Position numbers and translations under genes: made by a program. Of a DNA stretch of 64,000 bases, positions 12,568 through 23,419 are shown one piece after another; the stretch's first letter is position 1; every line of letters begins with the position of its first letter. The DNA is from Rhizophagus sp. LPA8_4_AMF (lineage: Eukaryota; Glomeromycota; Glomeromycetes; Glomerales; Glomeraceae), in NCBI GenBank assembly GCA_021464525.1, contig JADRCO010000016.1:1-64000 (forward strand), given 5' to 3'. The notes under the pieces are model-generated. The model saw only the letters and a program-made list of their open reading frames with translations, did no database searches and was not told where the DNA came from.

Positions 12568-15301
12568 ATGACAACGACCTCTCCTCGCAGAATCCCCCGT
12601 AGACGAGATTCTTCGAGACAAGCTGCCTTCACATTTCTCTCAAATATCAGCCTTGGAACTGAATCATACCCACCAAGTAATCCTCGGGCAACGGCTGTTC
12701 CCAGCCACTCTGTTACCAGCCCTTCTCAACCATCAGACGTTTCGTTAAAATCAGCTAGTATTGAGAAGCAGGAACAACCAGTCAATAATGATCATGAAGT
12801 TCTTGGTAACGATAAGCCAAGTTTGCAATCCAACACAAAGAGATCAACAACTATCTCCAAACAGCCTAAGAAGACGGGAGGAAACCACGTTCTTTCCCAA
12901 AATTCAAAAATTACCGATAACGATAAAATACTCGACGAGACCCCCATAGAAACTTACGGCGAAGAACATGATTTAAATAAGACTCGTGGAAGAAGTAATA
13001 GTCTTCGCGAAGAAGCGACAAGCTTCTTGACGAACATCAGCCTTGATCCCAAAAAATCGATGCCATATCACCCTTCAAGAGAAGGAAAAGCTGTCCTAGA
13101 AACTGGTGATGGTTCGATTATTGAAGTGGACATGAATCAAGTAGATGATATTATTAATGAATTAGAATGTAATAATAATTATCGCAGAAGTTCAGGTTGG
13201 TCATCATTAGAAAATAATATTAACATTACGCTGATTTGTATTTTTAATAAAATAACCATTGAGGGGATGAACTTAATTTACAAAAAAAAAATTTTGATTT
13301 ACAAAAAAAATCACTAAAATTGATATATAATTTTTTTATGCCTTCTTTTTTTTTTTATGATTTCTTTTCTTTTTTCATGATTCTTTTTCATGATTCCTTT
13401 TTTTTTGGAAATATATTATTATTATTACATTTTGCAAAAAAAAAATTATCTAACCACGACGATACCCAAATCCAAATGAAATTTAAATGAATATCATGTA
13501 TTAGAATCCACCTATAAATCCGATTCGAGCTCATCTTCTGCCAATTCTATCCCTGAAAAATCTGCTTCTCGTAAACCTCAGCGTCGCCATCCATCTCCAA
13601 ATTCAAATGATAATATTTTAAATAGTTCTAATGACTTAAATCGTAAACAAAATAATGCCAATTCTTTGGTGAGTCTGGGAACAAGTAATAGCTTATTATT
13701 CCCTAAGTATTTGTACATAAAAAAAATATCTAACATATTATAATGTGTATGTACCAAATAAAGCCTTCAATTGGATTTCTTTCGATGCTGGGATATGATA
13801 AGAAATTTAAGCAAAAAAATCGTCGAGATTTAATGTGCGTATATTTTATTTTTAGCCGATTGAAGTCGTTGAAACTTTTTTAATTTCTAACAATCCGTTA
13901 AATATCATCAGGAAGCAAACTGCTGATTTGGAGACTATAAAACGACGAAAAGTGAGAATATTTGTAATTTATTATGAAATAATGTTTTTTTAGAAAAATT
14001 ATAAATTAACATTATGACATTCAAAAAATTTTTCAGGCGGAGTCTTTTGCACATCTTTTAGTACCGAGCAACTCATTAGGGTAAATGTTTAAATTGACAT
14101 TTTTTTTAAGCTCAAATTATGATTTTTTTAATCTTAAATCACGTGATCGTACCTTTTATAATAAAAAGTCTAAAGAATGATGGAGATTATAATCCAACTT
14201 ACCTTGACAATCCAAACCTAAATACAGAAAAGCAACCAACCTATGAGGTTCAAGAAGTAAAACCAACTAAACATCGAAATGTTCTAAGTTTGTCGGGTAT
14301 TATGGCAAGTATTTAATCATGTCTATCATATGATAATTTACATAATAAATTAATGAATTCGTATATTTAGGGTTCGTTTATGCATCATAATAACCGTCCA
14401 TCTGATTTGAAGCGAGAATCAAATGCACGGTTTCGCATTTCGCATCCAGATGTTGACCAAACTTTAACGTTAAGTCAAATTAGAAAAGTGAAACTTAAAT
14501 TGTTAACAGCGGCAACATATGAAGTTTGTATCTTTTAATATGGACTATTAAAAGTAGTCAAACTCAAACTCTGAATCTAAATTATTTGTATTTAGGATTT
14601 GGATTTAGAGCTTTCGACAGTTGCGAAAGCTTATGCCTACTTTGAGAAACTAATACTAAAAGTAAGGTTGACAAATTATAAAAGACCTATAGATTTTATC
14701 CGATAATACAGCTAATAATATTTTTTATTTTATAGAGAGTAGTTAATAAGGTTAATCGTAGATTATACGGATGTAAGTTGAATTTACGTTATGATGTTAT
14801 AGATCCTTTTTTTTTAATTCCTTTTCAATAAACTTACGATTTTGCACATCTTAGCCATATGTTTATTACTTGCAAGTAAAGTGAACGAACCTATGGGAAA
14901 GTCATATTTACCAATATTAGAGGTGAGTTAAATTTAATTTATTTTCTTTATATACGCAAAATCATTCATTTAGTTCTAATCAACAGCTTTTGGGTTTTTT
15001 ACTTTCTAATAACAAATATAGTCACTACATAAACACTTAGATGTGACAATAAAGGACATAACAGATAATGAATTTTCTGTTTTTGCACATTTAGACTTCG
15101 AACTTTATTTACCTATGCAGGAATTCATGCCCCATTTCGAACGGCTATTCCAAATAATCGGTAAAGCAATAGTGTGTTATTATTTATATTTTTTGGAACC
15201 TTATAATTGATAAAAAATTCTTTTTTTTTAATGAAATAGATTATAATAAAGAAGAATATTTAGGGAGTAACCCATTTTACGAATTTAGCCTTATAGGGTG
15301 A
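12568..15301 (+). CDS. CABLES-like cyclin-fold protein
   Basis: Start chosen at the ATG giving MTTTSPRRIPRRRDSSRQAA. Near the N-terminus it has SRQAAFTFLSNISLG and again EEATSFLTNISLD, both matching the QAALSFLSNISLDG motif of animal CABLES1/2 (Cdk5 and Abl enzyme substrates). A long Ser/Asn-rich disordered part follows, with an intron at about 13197-13507 joining YRRSS to ESTYKSDSSSS. Later exons give AESFAHLLVPSNSLG and HRNVLSLSGIMGSF. The C-terminal cyclin-box fold follows: QIRKVKLKLLTAATYE, AYAYFEKLILK, NRRLYGAICLLLASKVNEP, DNEFSVFAHLDFELYLP, EFMPHFERLFQII. The last exon ends NPFYEFSLIG with stop at 15299-15301. Animal CABLES proteins link Cdks to kinases and growth control; the role here is inferred only from family membership. 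Duplicated NISL motifs at the N-terminus are notable. Confidence 0.82.
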
Positions 15302-15635
15302 AAAGAGTGTGTGGCCAAAATTAATGGAACTATTAAGAAATTGCTAAGTAGAAATGTTTGATATGTATTATTATTTTATTATATTATCATTTAATAAAAA
15401 GGTTAAGTAATAAATTACGAATTCATTACACTCATTGGTAAACATAAACTGATATGATAGATATAACATGTCCATCGGCACACTACACTAGTACCCGTTC
15501 ACTATATCATATGAATTAAATATCTAAATCATAAAATAACGCCAAACCCAGATATTTAAGAATTTTATCTTAAAATTATTTTATTTAATTTTACACTCTC
15601 ATTACAATAAAAAATCATTATTAGTGGAACGATGG
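15302..15635. other. Intergenic between convergent genes
   Basis: AT-rich 3' flanks shared by the CABLES-like gene (+) and HGH1 (-). No other feature seen. Confidence 0.6.
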
Positions 15636-17376
15636 TTAAATTTCCTCTATTTTATCATCATAATCATCAAGTTGAGATTCATTAATTTTATCGCGGCTCT
15701 GTTCATCATCTCTCATTAACAAGTTAACGAGTTTTTCTATAATTTCTCCAACATTTTCATCTTTTTCTACAAGATGCATTTGTCGAATTACCGGATAAAC
15801 TTTTTTCTGTCGAAGTATATCACGCCCTTGTTTAGTTGTTGTTAAGAGAACAAGTGATTCTAATAGAGTTATTCTAAGATGTGAATCGGGTTCACGTTTC
15901 TAAATAATAGTTAATATGATAATCATATAAATTTATGAATTAATAACAGTAAATACAAATCAAGTTTACCTTCTCGGGAGGCAAAAGTTGAATATCATCA
16001 GGCATTCCTTCCATATCCTAAGCATATTAATCAATCAGTTTTATTATAAATTAAAAACGTTTTAGCCATTTAACAGAATGAGAATTATAGTAAAATTTTT
16101 AGAATTATTTTTTAAAATTAGAACTCACATCTATATCGAATTCTTCCGGTCCACATAAAGGCAAAAGAATGTATGGAAGTATGTTTATTTTTTCCTCCGA
16201 TAACATATCAAGATGATGATCCGTTTCATAGCAACAATTTCTACCCATCAAAAAAGTGGTTACATGTGAATAATTAATTGTAAATAAATGTGCGTTGCCA
16301 TAATCCAATTACTTATTTAGTCGAAGAGATCATTACTTGATGCAAGATATAACACCGCCCCTTCGAATTATGTTTGAATGTTCGGTTACTTCGGTAAAAA
16401 TGATCAGCTTTGATATTGGTGCTACATTATCATATGATGCACTTGCAAGAAAAAAATCACAGCGTCCTTGAGGTATCTAAGGAATTGTAAGATAACCTAA
16501 GATAACCTACAAAAAAAGCTATAATCAAATATCACAGTATATATTAATACATACCATCGATACATTTGCAAATACACTAGCTAAAAAATGAAATTCTGCC
16601 TCCTTATTATATTTTCTATTTAAACCTTTAACAAAAACATCAACCAGTTGATCCATCGCTCGCGTTGAGTTAGATAAATATTGTATTGGTTGAACATTTA
16701 AAGACAAAATTTTTACACAAATTAATTCATTTTTTGTAATATTTGATAGAAGCATACATGCTATATCAGCAAGAATTGCTTCCCGATTCTATTATTATTA
16801 ATCAACAAATTATCTTAGTCATTATTAATGAATTGATTATGAAATTAAGCTTTTATACCGTTATCGTTGTCATCAAATATTTTAAAAAATTTTCATCATT
16901 CATTTCTTTGCGAATTTCATCATCACTTGTCAGATTAACAAGAGCTTTATAAGCATTGTGCGCGGTAACCTGTAATTTAATGTCATTTGATTTCCATTTT
17001 CAAATCACAAATTATTTTATTGAATCAATAAGTTCTTACTGTATTATCCTTACAAAGATTCTTCAAGTCAATTATTGGTCTCATATTATTACATTTAAAT
17101 AATGATTGGTATTGAGAAGTACTAATTGTATATTCCAATAAATTTTTAAGTGCAATTTGACGAACCTGATTCCAATTTTAAGGGGTAAACGTTAATATAA
17201 ATTCAATACGTTCTTATATACCTACCATTTGAAGAGCTTACATCTGAATTATTATCATGCAAAAATTCAAAAAGCTTAAAAAAAATGAATACCGAAGTAA
17301 ATTTCTGCAATTATAGAAAGAATAAAAATTATTTAAAAAAAAAAATTTTCTTTACCGATTCCAATTGTTCTTCCAT
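15636..17376 (-). CDS. HGH1: HGH1 homologue (ARM-repeat eEF2 folding chaperone adaptor)
   Basis: Read leftward, the gene starts MEEQLES and, after an intron, continues LFEFLHDNNSDVSSS, then VRQIALKNLLEYTIS, which matches the N-terminal VRQIALENL of yeast Hgh1. Later exons give VTAHNAYKALVNLTSDDEI and an FLASVFANVSM segment (about 16560). The family's signature block is near 16150-16200: EEKINILPYILLPLCGPEEF, then MEGMPDDIQLLPPEKKREPD and LRITLLESLVLLTTTKQGRD. The end is acidic, DDYDDKIEEI. Yeast Hgh1 helps nascent elongation factor 2 fold with the TRiC and Hsp90 machinery in the cytosol. The start is 293 bp from that of BRF1 on the other strand, so they probably share a promoter region. Six or more introns; internal junctions are approximate. 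Confidence 0.9.
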
Positions 17377-17669
17377 GTATGTAAATTGGAAGGTGTACTG
17401 TCCTTGTCTAATCTAGTTCAAACAGTATTGATCAAAGTTCAAGCTCGATTGATTATCATAAAGCGGCTTGCGGGCGATTTAGATACTATGCGACTGCGCT
17501 GTTAAATGATTACGTTATCGGTATACAAAATCCTCAAATATAAATGTAACTTACAGGGCTTGAACCGTTTACTTCATTTTCTAGTTTTCAAGTTTTTTTC
17601 CTTTATACCAGATATTCGGGATACTAAATGAAATAGATATAAATATTTTAAATTAGTAACTATCACGAA
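17377..17669. promoter_or_regulatory. Head-to-head promoter region, HGH1 / BRF1
   Basis: The 293 bp between the two divergent start codons. It is less AT-rich than the deserts (for example GCGGCTTGCGGGCGATTT near 17463). No specific factor site is claimed. Confidence 0.55.
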
Positions 17670-20452
17670 ATGACTTGCTCCCACTGTGGAGAAAACAGAA
17701 TAGAATACGATACTGCTGCCGGGCATGCTTTTTGCCCAAAGTGTGGTTTTGTGCGTTACTCGCTAATTTTTTGAATTATTGAATGTGTCATATAATTGAC
17801 AAGTTTTGTAAATTTGTAGGTCGTTGAAGAAAGTAAGATCGTTTCTGAGGTTACCTTTGGAGAGAGCGCGTCAGGCGCTGCAATTTTACAAGGGTCTTAT
17901 GTTGGAGCTGACCAAAGTAAAGTCTTTACTTTTCCTTCTAAGTTGTCGCGTATAATTCTTATTATTATGTGTAGAATTCATAAAATATTGTTTATTAGGG
18001 AGAGCTAGATCTGCTGGTCCTTATCGTAGACATTCAAGCTTGGATTCTAGAGAGCAAACTATCGCAAATGGTATATATTTATATCTAATATAAAAATTTA
18101 TATGTTAATAGAATATGTCAAATATTTTTATAAGGACGACGCCAAATCCAAGCATTAGCTACTGCGCTAAGACTTGCGGATCATCTAATGGAAGCTGCGC
18201 AAAGATATTTTAATCTTGCGATTACCAACAACTTCATCCAAGGTAGAAAGACTCAACTTGTTGTCGCGGCTTGTCTCTACATCGTATGCCGTACGGAAAA
18301 GACAAGCCATATGTTGATCGATTTTTCGGACATTTTACAAGTAAATTGTATTCAGAGAAACGGTCGAAATTAGAATGAATGATTTGGGTTTGTTGCCAAC
18401 AAAATCAAGGTATGAGGGATTGTAAATCATATAGTTCATAGCGTGATTTACTGGCAACAAACCCAATTTTGATGTAATATAAGCATTTGGTCGCTTATGA
18501 GATTTATTTTATTTTAGGTAAATGTTTTCACTTTAGGATCAACATTTTTGAAACTAGTAAGAACACTTCACCTTGTTCTTCCGTTGGTTGATCCATCATT
18601 ATATATCTCAAGATTCGCGTCCTTATTAGAATTTGGAGAGGAAACTCCAAAAGTAGTGGCTGATGCACTGCGTCTAGTGCAGAGAATGGACCGTGATTGG
18701 ATGCAAACTGGTAGAAGGCCTGCTGGTATTTGTGGAGCGTGTAAGTATTTAATATTAATGCATATTGATTTTCATTACAATTTCTTAGCTTGATAATTCT
18801 TATTATAGGTTTATTAATTGCTGCTCGGATGAATAATTTTCAGAGAAGCATAAAGGAAGTTATTGCTGTTGTAAAGACAGCAGACATAACCATTAAAAAA
18901 AGGTATGTATTATTAAATTATTATTACTATTATTATCAATTAAATTTTCTTTTTATATTTTTATTAGACTTGAGGAATTCAAAGTTACTCCTACAGGTAA
19001 ACTTTCTGTACAAGATTTTAGAAATTTATGGCTTGAACAACAATGCGATCCACCCGCATTTACGCGGGCACGAAAGGCGGCAAAAATTGCCAAGGACAAA
19101 CGGCATGCAATAACCATTTCTGATTCGACATTAAATGAGACTGGTGAGAATTATAATCAAATAACGACAGGTTCATCAAATGGGGAAATAATTGGTTCAA
19201 AAAGAAAGAGGGATCTCAATGATGTGGATGGGAATGAAATTCAATTAAAACAAGGAATATCTGACTTTTATGAGGATAATTCCCAAGCAAAGACTGGAGA
19301 ATCACAAAATGATGAAATAACAGGTAAAAAAAGAAAGAGAAATCTCACTGAAGTAGACAAAGAAGGACCTTCAGCGCGTATAGACAAAGGCAAACAGCCA
19401 ATGTGTGATTTTGAAGCAGAAGTAGACCGTGTATTAGAGGAAGAAGTGAACTCGTTCCTAGGTGACAAATATTTGTTGAAAGTTAGCACCGATTTGGAAG
19501 GTGAAAATAAAATTTTGTACCATTTGACTATATTTGTCGTTGTTCCTAAATCCTTTTTTTTTTGTCCATTTAGAAAGAGCTCTCCAAAGTGCAAATTCGG
19601 ATAGCGAAGATAGCAAATCTGATGCCGATCAGAACGAAGAGCTAGGGTCTGATCTTGATGAAGATGATGAAGTAAAAAACGCCATTTTAACTGAGGATGA
19701 AGTCAAACTTAAAACTCAAGTTTGGATGGAGCTAAATGGGGATTATTTGAGGGAGATGGAAGGTAAATATATTTTTTAAGTATTAGAATTTTAAATTTTA
19801 AACATTAACGATGATTCTATACAAAAATAGAAAAAAGAAAACAGCAAGAAATCGATCGGCAAAATGGGATAGGAGTTCGTAGAGTAAGTAATGATTTAAT
19901 AATTGAAACTTATACCGACTGTTTAAAATATTATAACGTATATTATATTAAAAAATTTTTCAATAGCATAAGCGGCCAAGAAAAGGCAAAAATGCTGATC
20001 AGATGGTTGCGAGTACGCCGGCAGAAGCCGCAAGGAAACTTTTTGAAGAGAGAAATCTATCAAAGAAAATTAACTTTAAGGTGTTGGATAATCTCTTGGA
20101 AAACTTAACAGAAAGCATTCCCAACACTCCAACATCCTGGCGAGATTATGATCCCACAAGCATAAGTGGCTCAGGAATTGCACGTAGCGGGACTCCAGTA
20201 AGCAATAATAGGTGGTCTGATGAGGAAGATTATGATTGGAACCATCAAACTTTAAAGCTAAACAATAAGGATACATTAAATAGCACTGCAACTACTCCTG
20301 GACTGACGGAAGATGGTGATGATTATGTCGAATATGATAATAATGATATATATGGTAGCGAATCATATGAAAAATATGAAAATGACGATCATAATTATGA
20401 TAATGAATATGAAGGGGATCCCTATGATGAATCCAATGAGGATGACTATTGA
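17670..20452 (+). CDS. BRF1: BRF1, TFIIB-related subunit of TFIIIB
   Basis: The start MTCSHCGENRIEYD opens a zinc ribbon with Cys3, Cys6, Cys22 and Cys25 (CxxC, 15 residues, CxxC). It continues FVVEESKIVSEVTFGES, the B-finger-like segment typical of BRF. Two cyclin folds follow: RRQIQALATALRLADHLMEA, ACLYIVCRTEKTSHMLIDFS, then LGSTFLKLVRTLHLVLP, LVDPSLYISRFASLLEFGEE and GRRPAGICGACLLIAARM. The C-terminal BRF1 homology region that binds TBP is at about 19650-20100: LTEDEVKLKTQVWMELNGDY, KRPRKGKNADQ, then SKKINFKVLDNLLENL. The tail is acidic and Tyr/Asp/Asn-rich, ending NEDDY. BRF1 recruits RNA polymerase III to tRNA and 5S genes. The gene has about nine introns; the one after DILQ carries a foldback repeat. 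Strong call on order of domains. Confidence 0.95.
18384..18466. repeat. Inverted repeat inside a BRF1 intron
   Basis: Arms TTGGGTTTGTTGCCAACAAA (from 18384) and its near reverse complement ending ACCCAA at 18466, each about 23 bp with one gap and few mismatches, enclosing about 35 bp. It lies wholly in the intron following the DILQ-coding exon. It could be a tiny MITE or an RNA hairpin in the pre-mRNA. Confidence 0.65.
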
Positions 20453-21991
20453 AGATGTTATATTTGGATATGTGATGAACAATTGGTTTTTATTTTGAAG
20501 TTTATTGTTTTATTTATTACGAGTTGTCTAAAATTTTAATATACTTATCTCTAATATCTTAGTATTTATCATGTAATATTATACCCACCCTCAACTCAAA
20601 GTTCTTTACATATAAATTGGTGCCTTCTTTGCTTCATGTTGAGTTTCAATCAAATATGAAATTCCTAGAAAGTAAAATGTAGTTAATCTATGGGTACACA
20701 ATTATTCTTGAGTAATTACATTATTAGTTAATTGAATCCTATTCAAGGATGAATCTCTGAAATCTATTTATAATACAATCACTATAATGTAATCCTTCAG
20801 CTTCTTGCCATATATCAAAATATATTTCTTACAACTTCAAGTCACAAGAGAGTGGATCTAAGTTCAAAACACATTTCTAATTGCATAACTTGTCAATAAA
20901 TACTTTACATTCAACATTTTCATTGGAATTATCCATCTCAATTAATATCCTATATTTTGAATATTTACCTTCTTTTTATTAAGATTAAAAGAACTTAACC
21001 TGTTTTATTAACTCAAGTGAAATAATACCTTTTTTTACTTTATTACCTATAATTTGTTTAAGATTTGTTAATATATATGACAAGGAATTCATCCAGAAAA
21101 TAGAATGGAAGTTTTCATATATAATATATCTTATATTCTAGAATTACAATTCAGAAATGAAATATATCAATTTAATATACAGTATACTTCATATAAGTAA
21201 TAGCAATTCTTAGAAATTAAAAATACCTTAATATTATCTTAAGGTTATTATATTTATTTTTACATAAAAATATATATCTTATTTTATTTTACTGTTTAAT
21301 TAATAATTAAATGGTTATTATATATTATTTTTTTAAATATAATTCTTTAAATATACATTTATACTGTTTATAATTAGTAAAAATCATTCAGATAATATTA
21401 TTTCATAAAAACATATATGTTGTAATAAGATATTTAAGATAAAAAATTTGATCTTTATAAAATTTTTTATATATATATTTTATTTTTTTATTTTTTTTCT
21501 TCTTTGTAATAATGCAATTATATTTATTTAAAAATAGCAAAGTTAAACAGTCGTATTAAATATATACTAATAGTAATGCACTAATACCTAAAACTATAAA
21601 TACCTAACAATAAATAAATGACCTCCTCTCAAAGAAAATATGACAAACCATTACTGTTAGAATTGAAGTGCAATTATTCCAACTTCTTTGAAAACTAACT
21701 ATAAGCAAAAGTTCTATAGTTAATAACACATTATTGTAGAGAATAGGAATTAACAACTACTTTGAAAGTTAGAACCTTTGTTTCTATTTTGAAAGAAATA
21801 CCTCTCTATGAACTATATTATCAGAATATCAGAAATAACTTAATTCTAAGCCTTCTAATGCTAAGAGAAACTTTTTAATGTAATGCAATTTACTAGCAGA
21901 AAACTTTTTAGTGTTGTGTAATTCCAAAGAACATTTATAACAATCTCACTTTAGAATATCCATTTCAATACAAATAATCTTCTAGTAAATA
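20453..21991. other. AT-rich intergenic stretch, no gene
   Basis: BRF1 3' flank and desert. No reading frame or RNA gene recognised. Short AT-runs only. Confidence 0.6.
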
Positions 21992-22153
21992 CAGTCAACC
22001 CTCTATATAATGAACCCTAGATTTCGGACTTTACTTCTTATAGTGAAGTATTTAAGCATTTTGATTGGTTACTTCACTATAACGATGGTAAATTAATTAT
22101 AAGTGTACTTAAAATTCACTATATCAAGGGTTCACTATATAGAGGGTTGACTG
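21992..22153. mobile_element. 162-bp pogo/Tc1-mariner-like MITE
   Basis: The left end begins CAGTCAACCCTCTATATAAT and the right end is its reverse complement (ATTCACTATATCAAGGG... then AGAGGGTTGACTG), with one or two mismatches over the outer 28 bp. Both ends abut TA (21990-21991 and 22154-22155), the target duplicated by Tc1/mariner-class elements. The CAGTCAACCCTC-type terminus is like that of pogo/Fot1-group elements. A second inner inverted pair (ACTTCTTATAGTGAAGT, then GGTTACTTCACTATAACGA) lies at 22040-22085. No coding capacity; non-autonomous. Confidence 0.82.
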
Positions 22154-23204
22154 TAATCTACAGTCTAGACTTATGTAAAAATTTCATGATATTAGCCTTA
22201 CACAAAAACTGTATAACCAGATCAGTTACTTTTTTGTTATCTGAAATTAACCTTAAAAAAAAAAGATCACTAAATCATCTATGCTAATTAAAATACCAAA
22301 AATTTTGAAAGGAAAAAAGACATATAAAATATATTATAATCTTAGAAAAACCCTAAAGGAAAAAACTTGGTTAAAAAATACCAAACATGCCTCTTAAATA
22401 TTTTTTTAAATAAGAAAAATCTATTAACCTAAATACCAGAATTACTTCATAACAAATGAGCTAAAACATTTTAAGAATACTTTTTTCAGACTTCTTCTAT
22501 AAGGTGTATATAACTTGCCAGTTAGTAATTAAAGATTCAGAAACATATACATTAGTATAAAGCCTTTCAAAAATACAGGAAGTTTTAGTTATGATGGTTA
22601 GTTAAGAAAAAAGTTGGTAAGACATATCACTCTAGAATAACTTTCTTAAAACTTGGAATTTTTGTATCATTTAAATTGTCTTCAGTAGGTAGCAACACCC
22701 ACAATAAAATTCAAAGCTTTTTACAACTATTCAAAGTAGAAAATCCCCATATTTTTCTTTAGCACTCTTTTACTGGAAAGTGGTTAAGGGATTAGTGGGA
22801 AAAAATGTGGTTGATTCTTTTTATATATTTTTTTTTTTAGGTAAAAGCAACGCATTTATTGAATTTAATAAGCCCAAAATGAGTTAAATGTAGACCTTTA
22901 AAAGCTCTTTACTCGACTATACTAGTAAAATACCCAATAAATTATTCGTCATCTCAAAAGAGACCCAGATGTGCATTGTTTCACTTTTATTTATCTATAC
23001 AAGTAACCACAGGGTAAGCTTAGGTATTCTTAGCAAAAATGCCTTATAGTTTAAAGAATGCTAAAGACAAGCTGTATTATGAAATGGAACAAAAAACAAA
23101 AAAGAAAAAATTCTGTCTAAAAAACAAATAAAGAAAATACATATAAAGAAAATAAAACTAAAGAGTAAAAGAAAAAAACAAAGATCCATTTTTGAGAATT
23201 AGTG
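22154..23204. other. AT-rich intergenic stretch, no gene
   Basis: No supported gene. The 23060-23190 part is a run of A-rich sequence (AAAGAAAATA-like words) that may be an eroded tail or simple repeat. Confidence 0.5.
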
Positions 23205-23398
23205 TTGGTTGCCGTAAATAGTTGTAAGTCTAAAAATCAAGTAATTATAATGGTTGTAAATCAGAATTGCCATCTTTTAGCTAACCACAATAGCGTAATG
23301 GTTACAACTGATTTATAACTTATATTTATAATATTACAACCCACTTAGGTTGTAATTTAAAATATAGTAATTGTTACTTACAGAGTTACAGCAACTAA
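23205..23398. repeat. Degenerate inverted-repeat element, about 194 bp
   Basis: The left end TTGGTTGCCGTAAATAGTTG and the reverse complement of the right end, TTAGTTGCTGTAACTCTGTA, match imperfectly. Nested inside are GTTGTAAATCAG and CTGATTTATAAC. The appearance is that of an eroded foldback/MITE. It sits next to the ORF1-like fossil on its left side. Confidence 0.4.
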
Positions 23399-23419
23399 TT
23401 TTACTGAGAATGTCAGATT

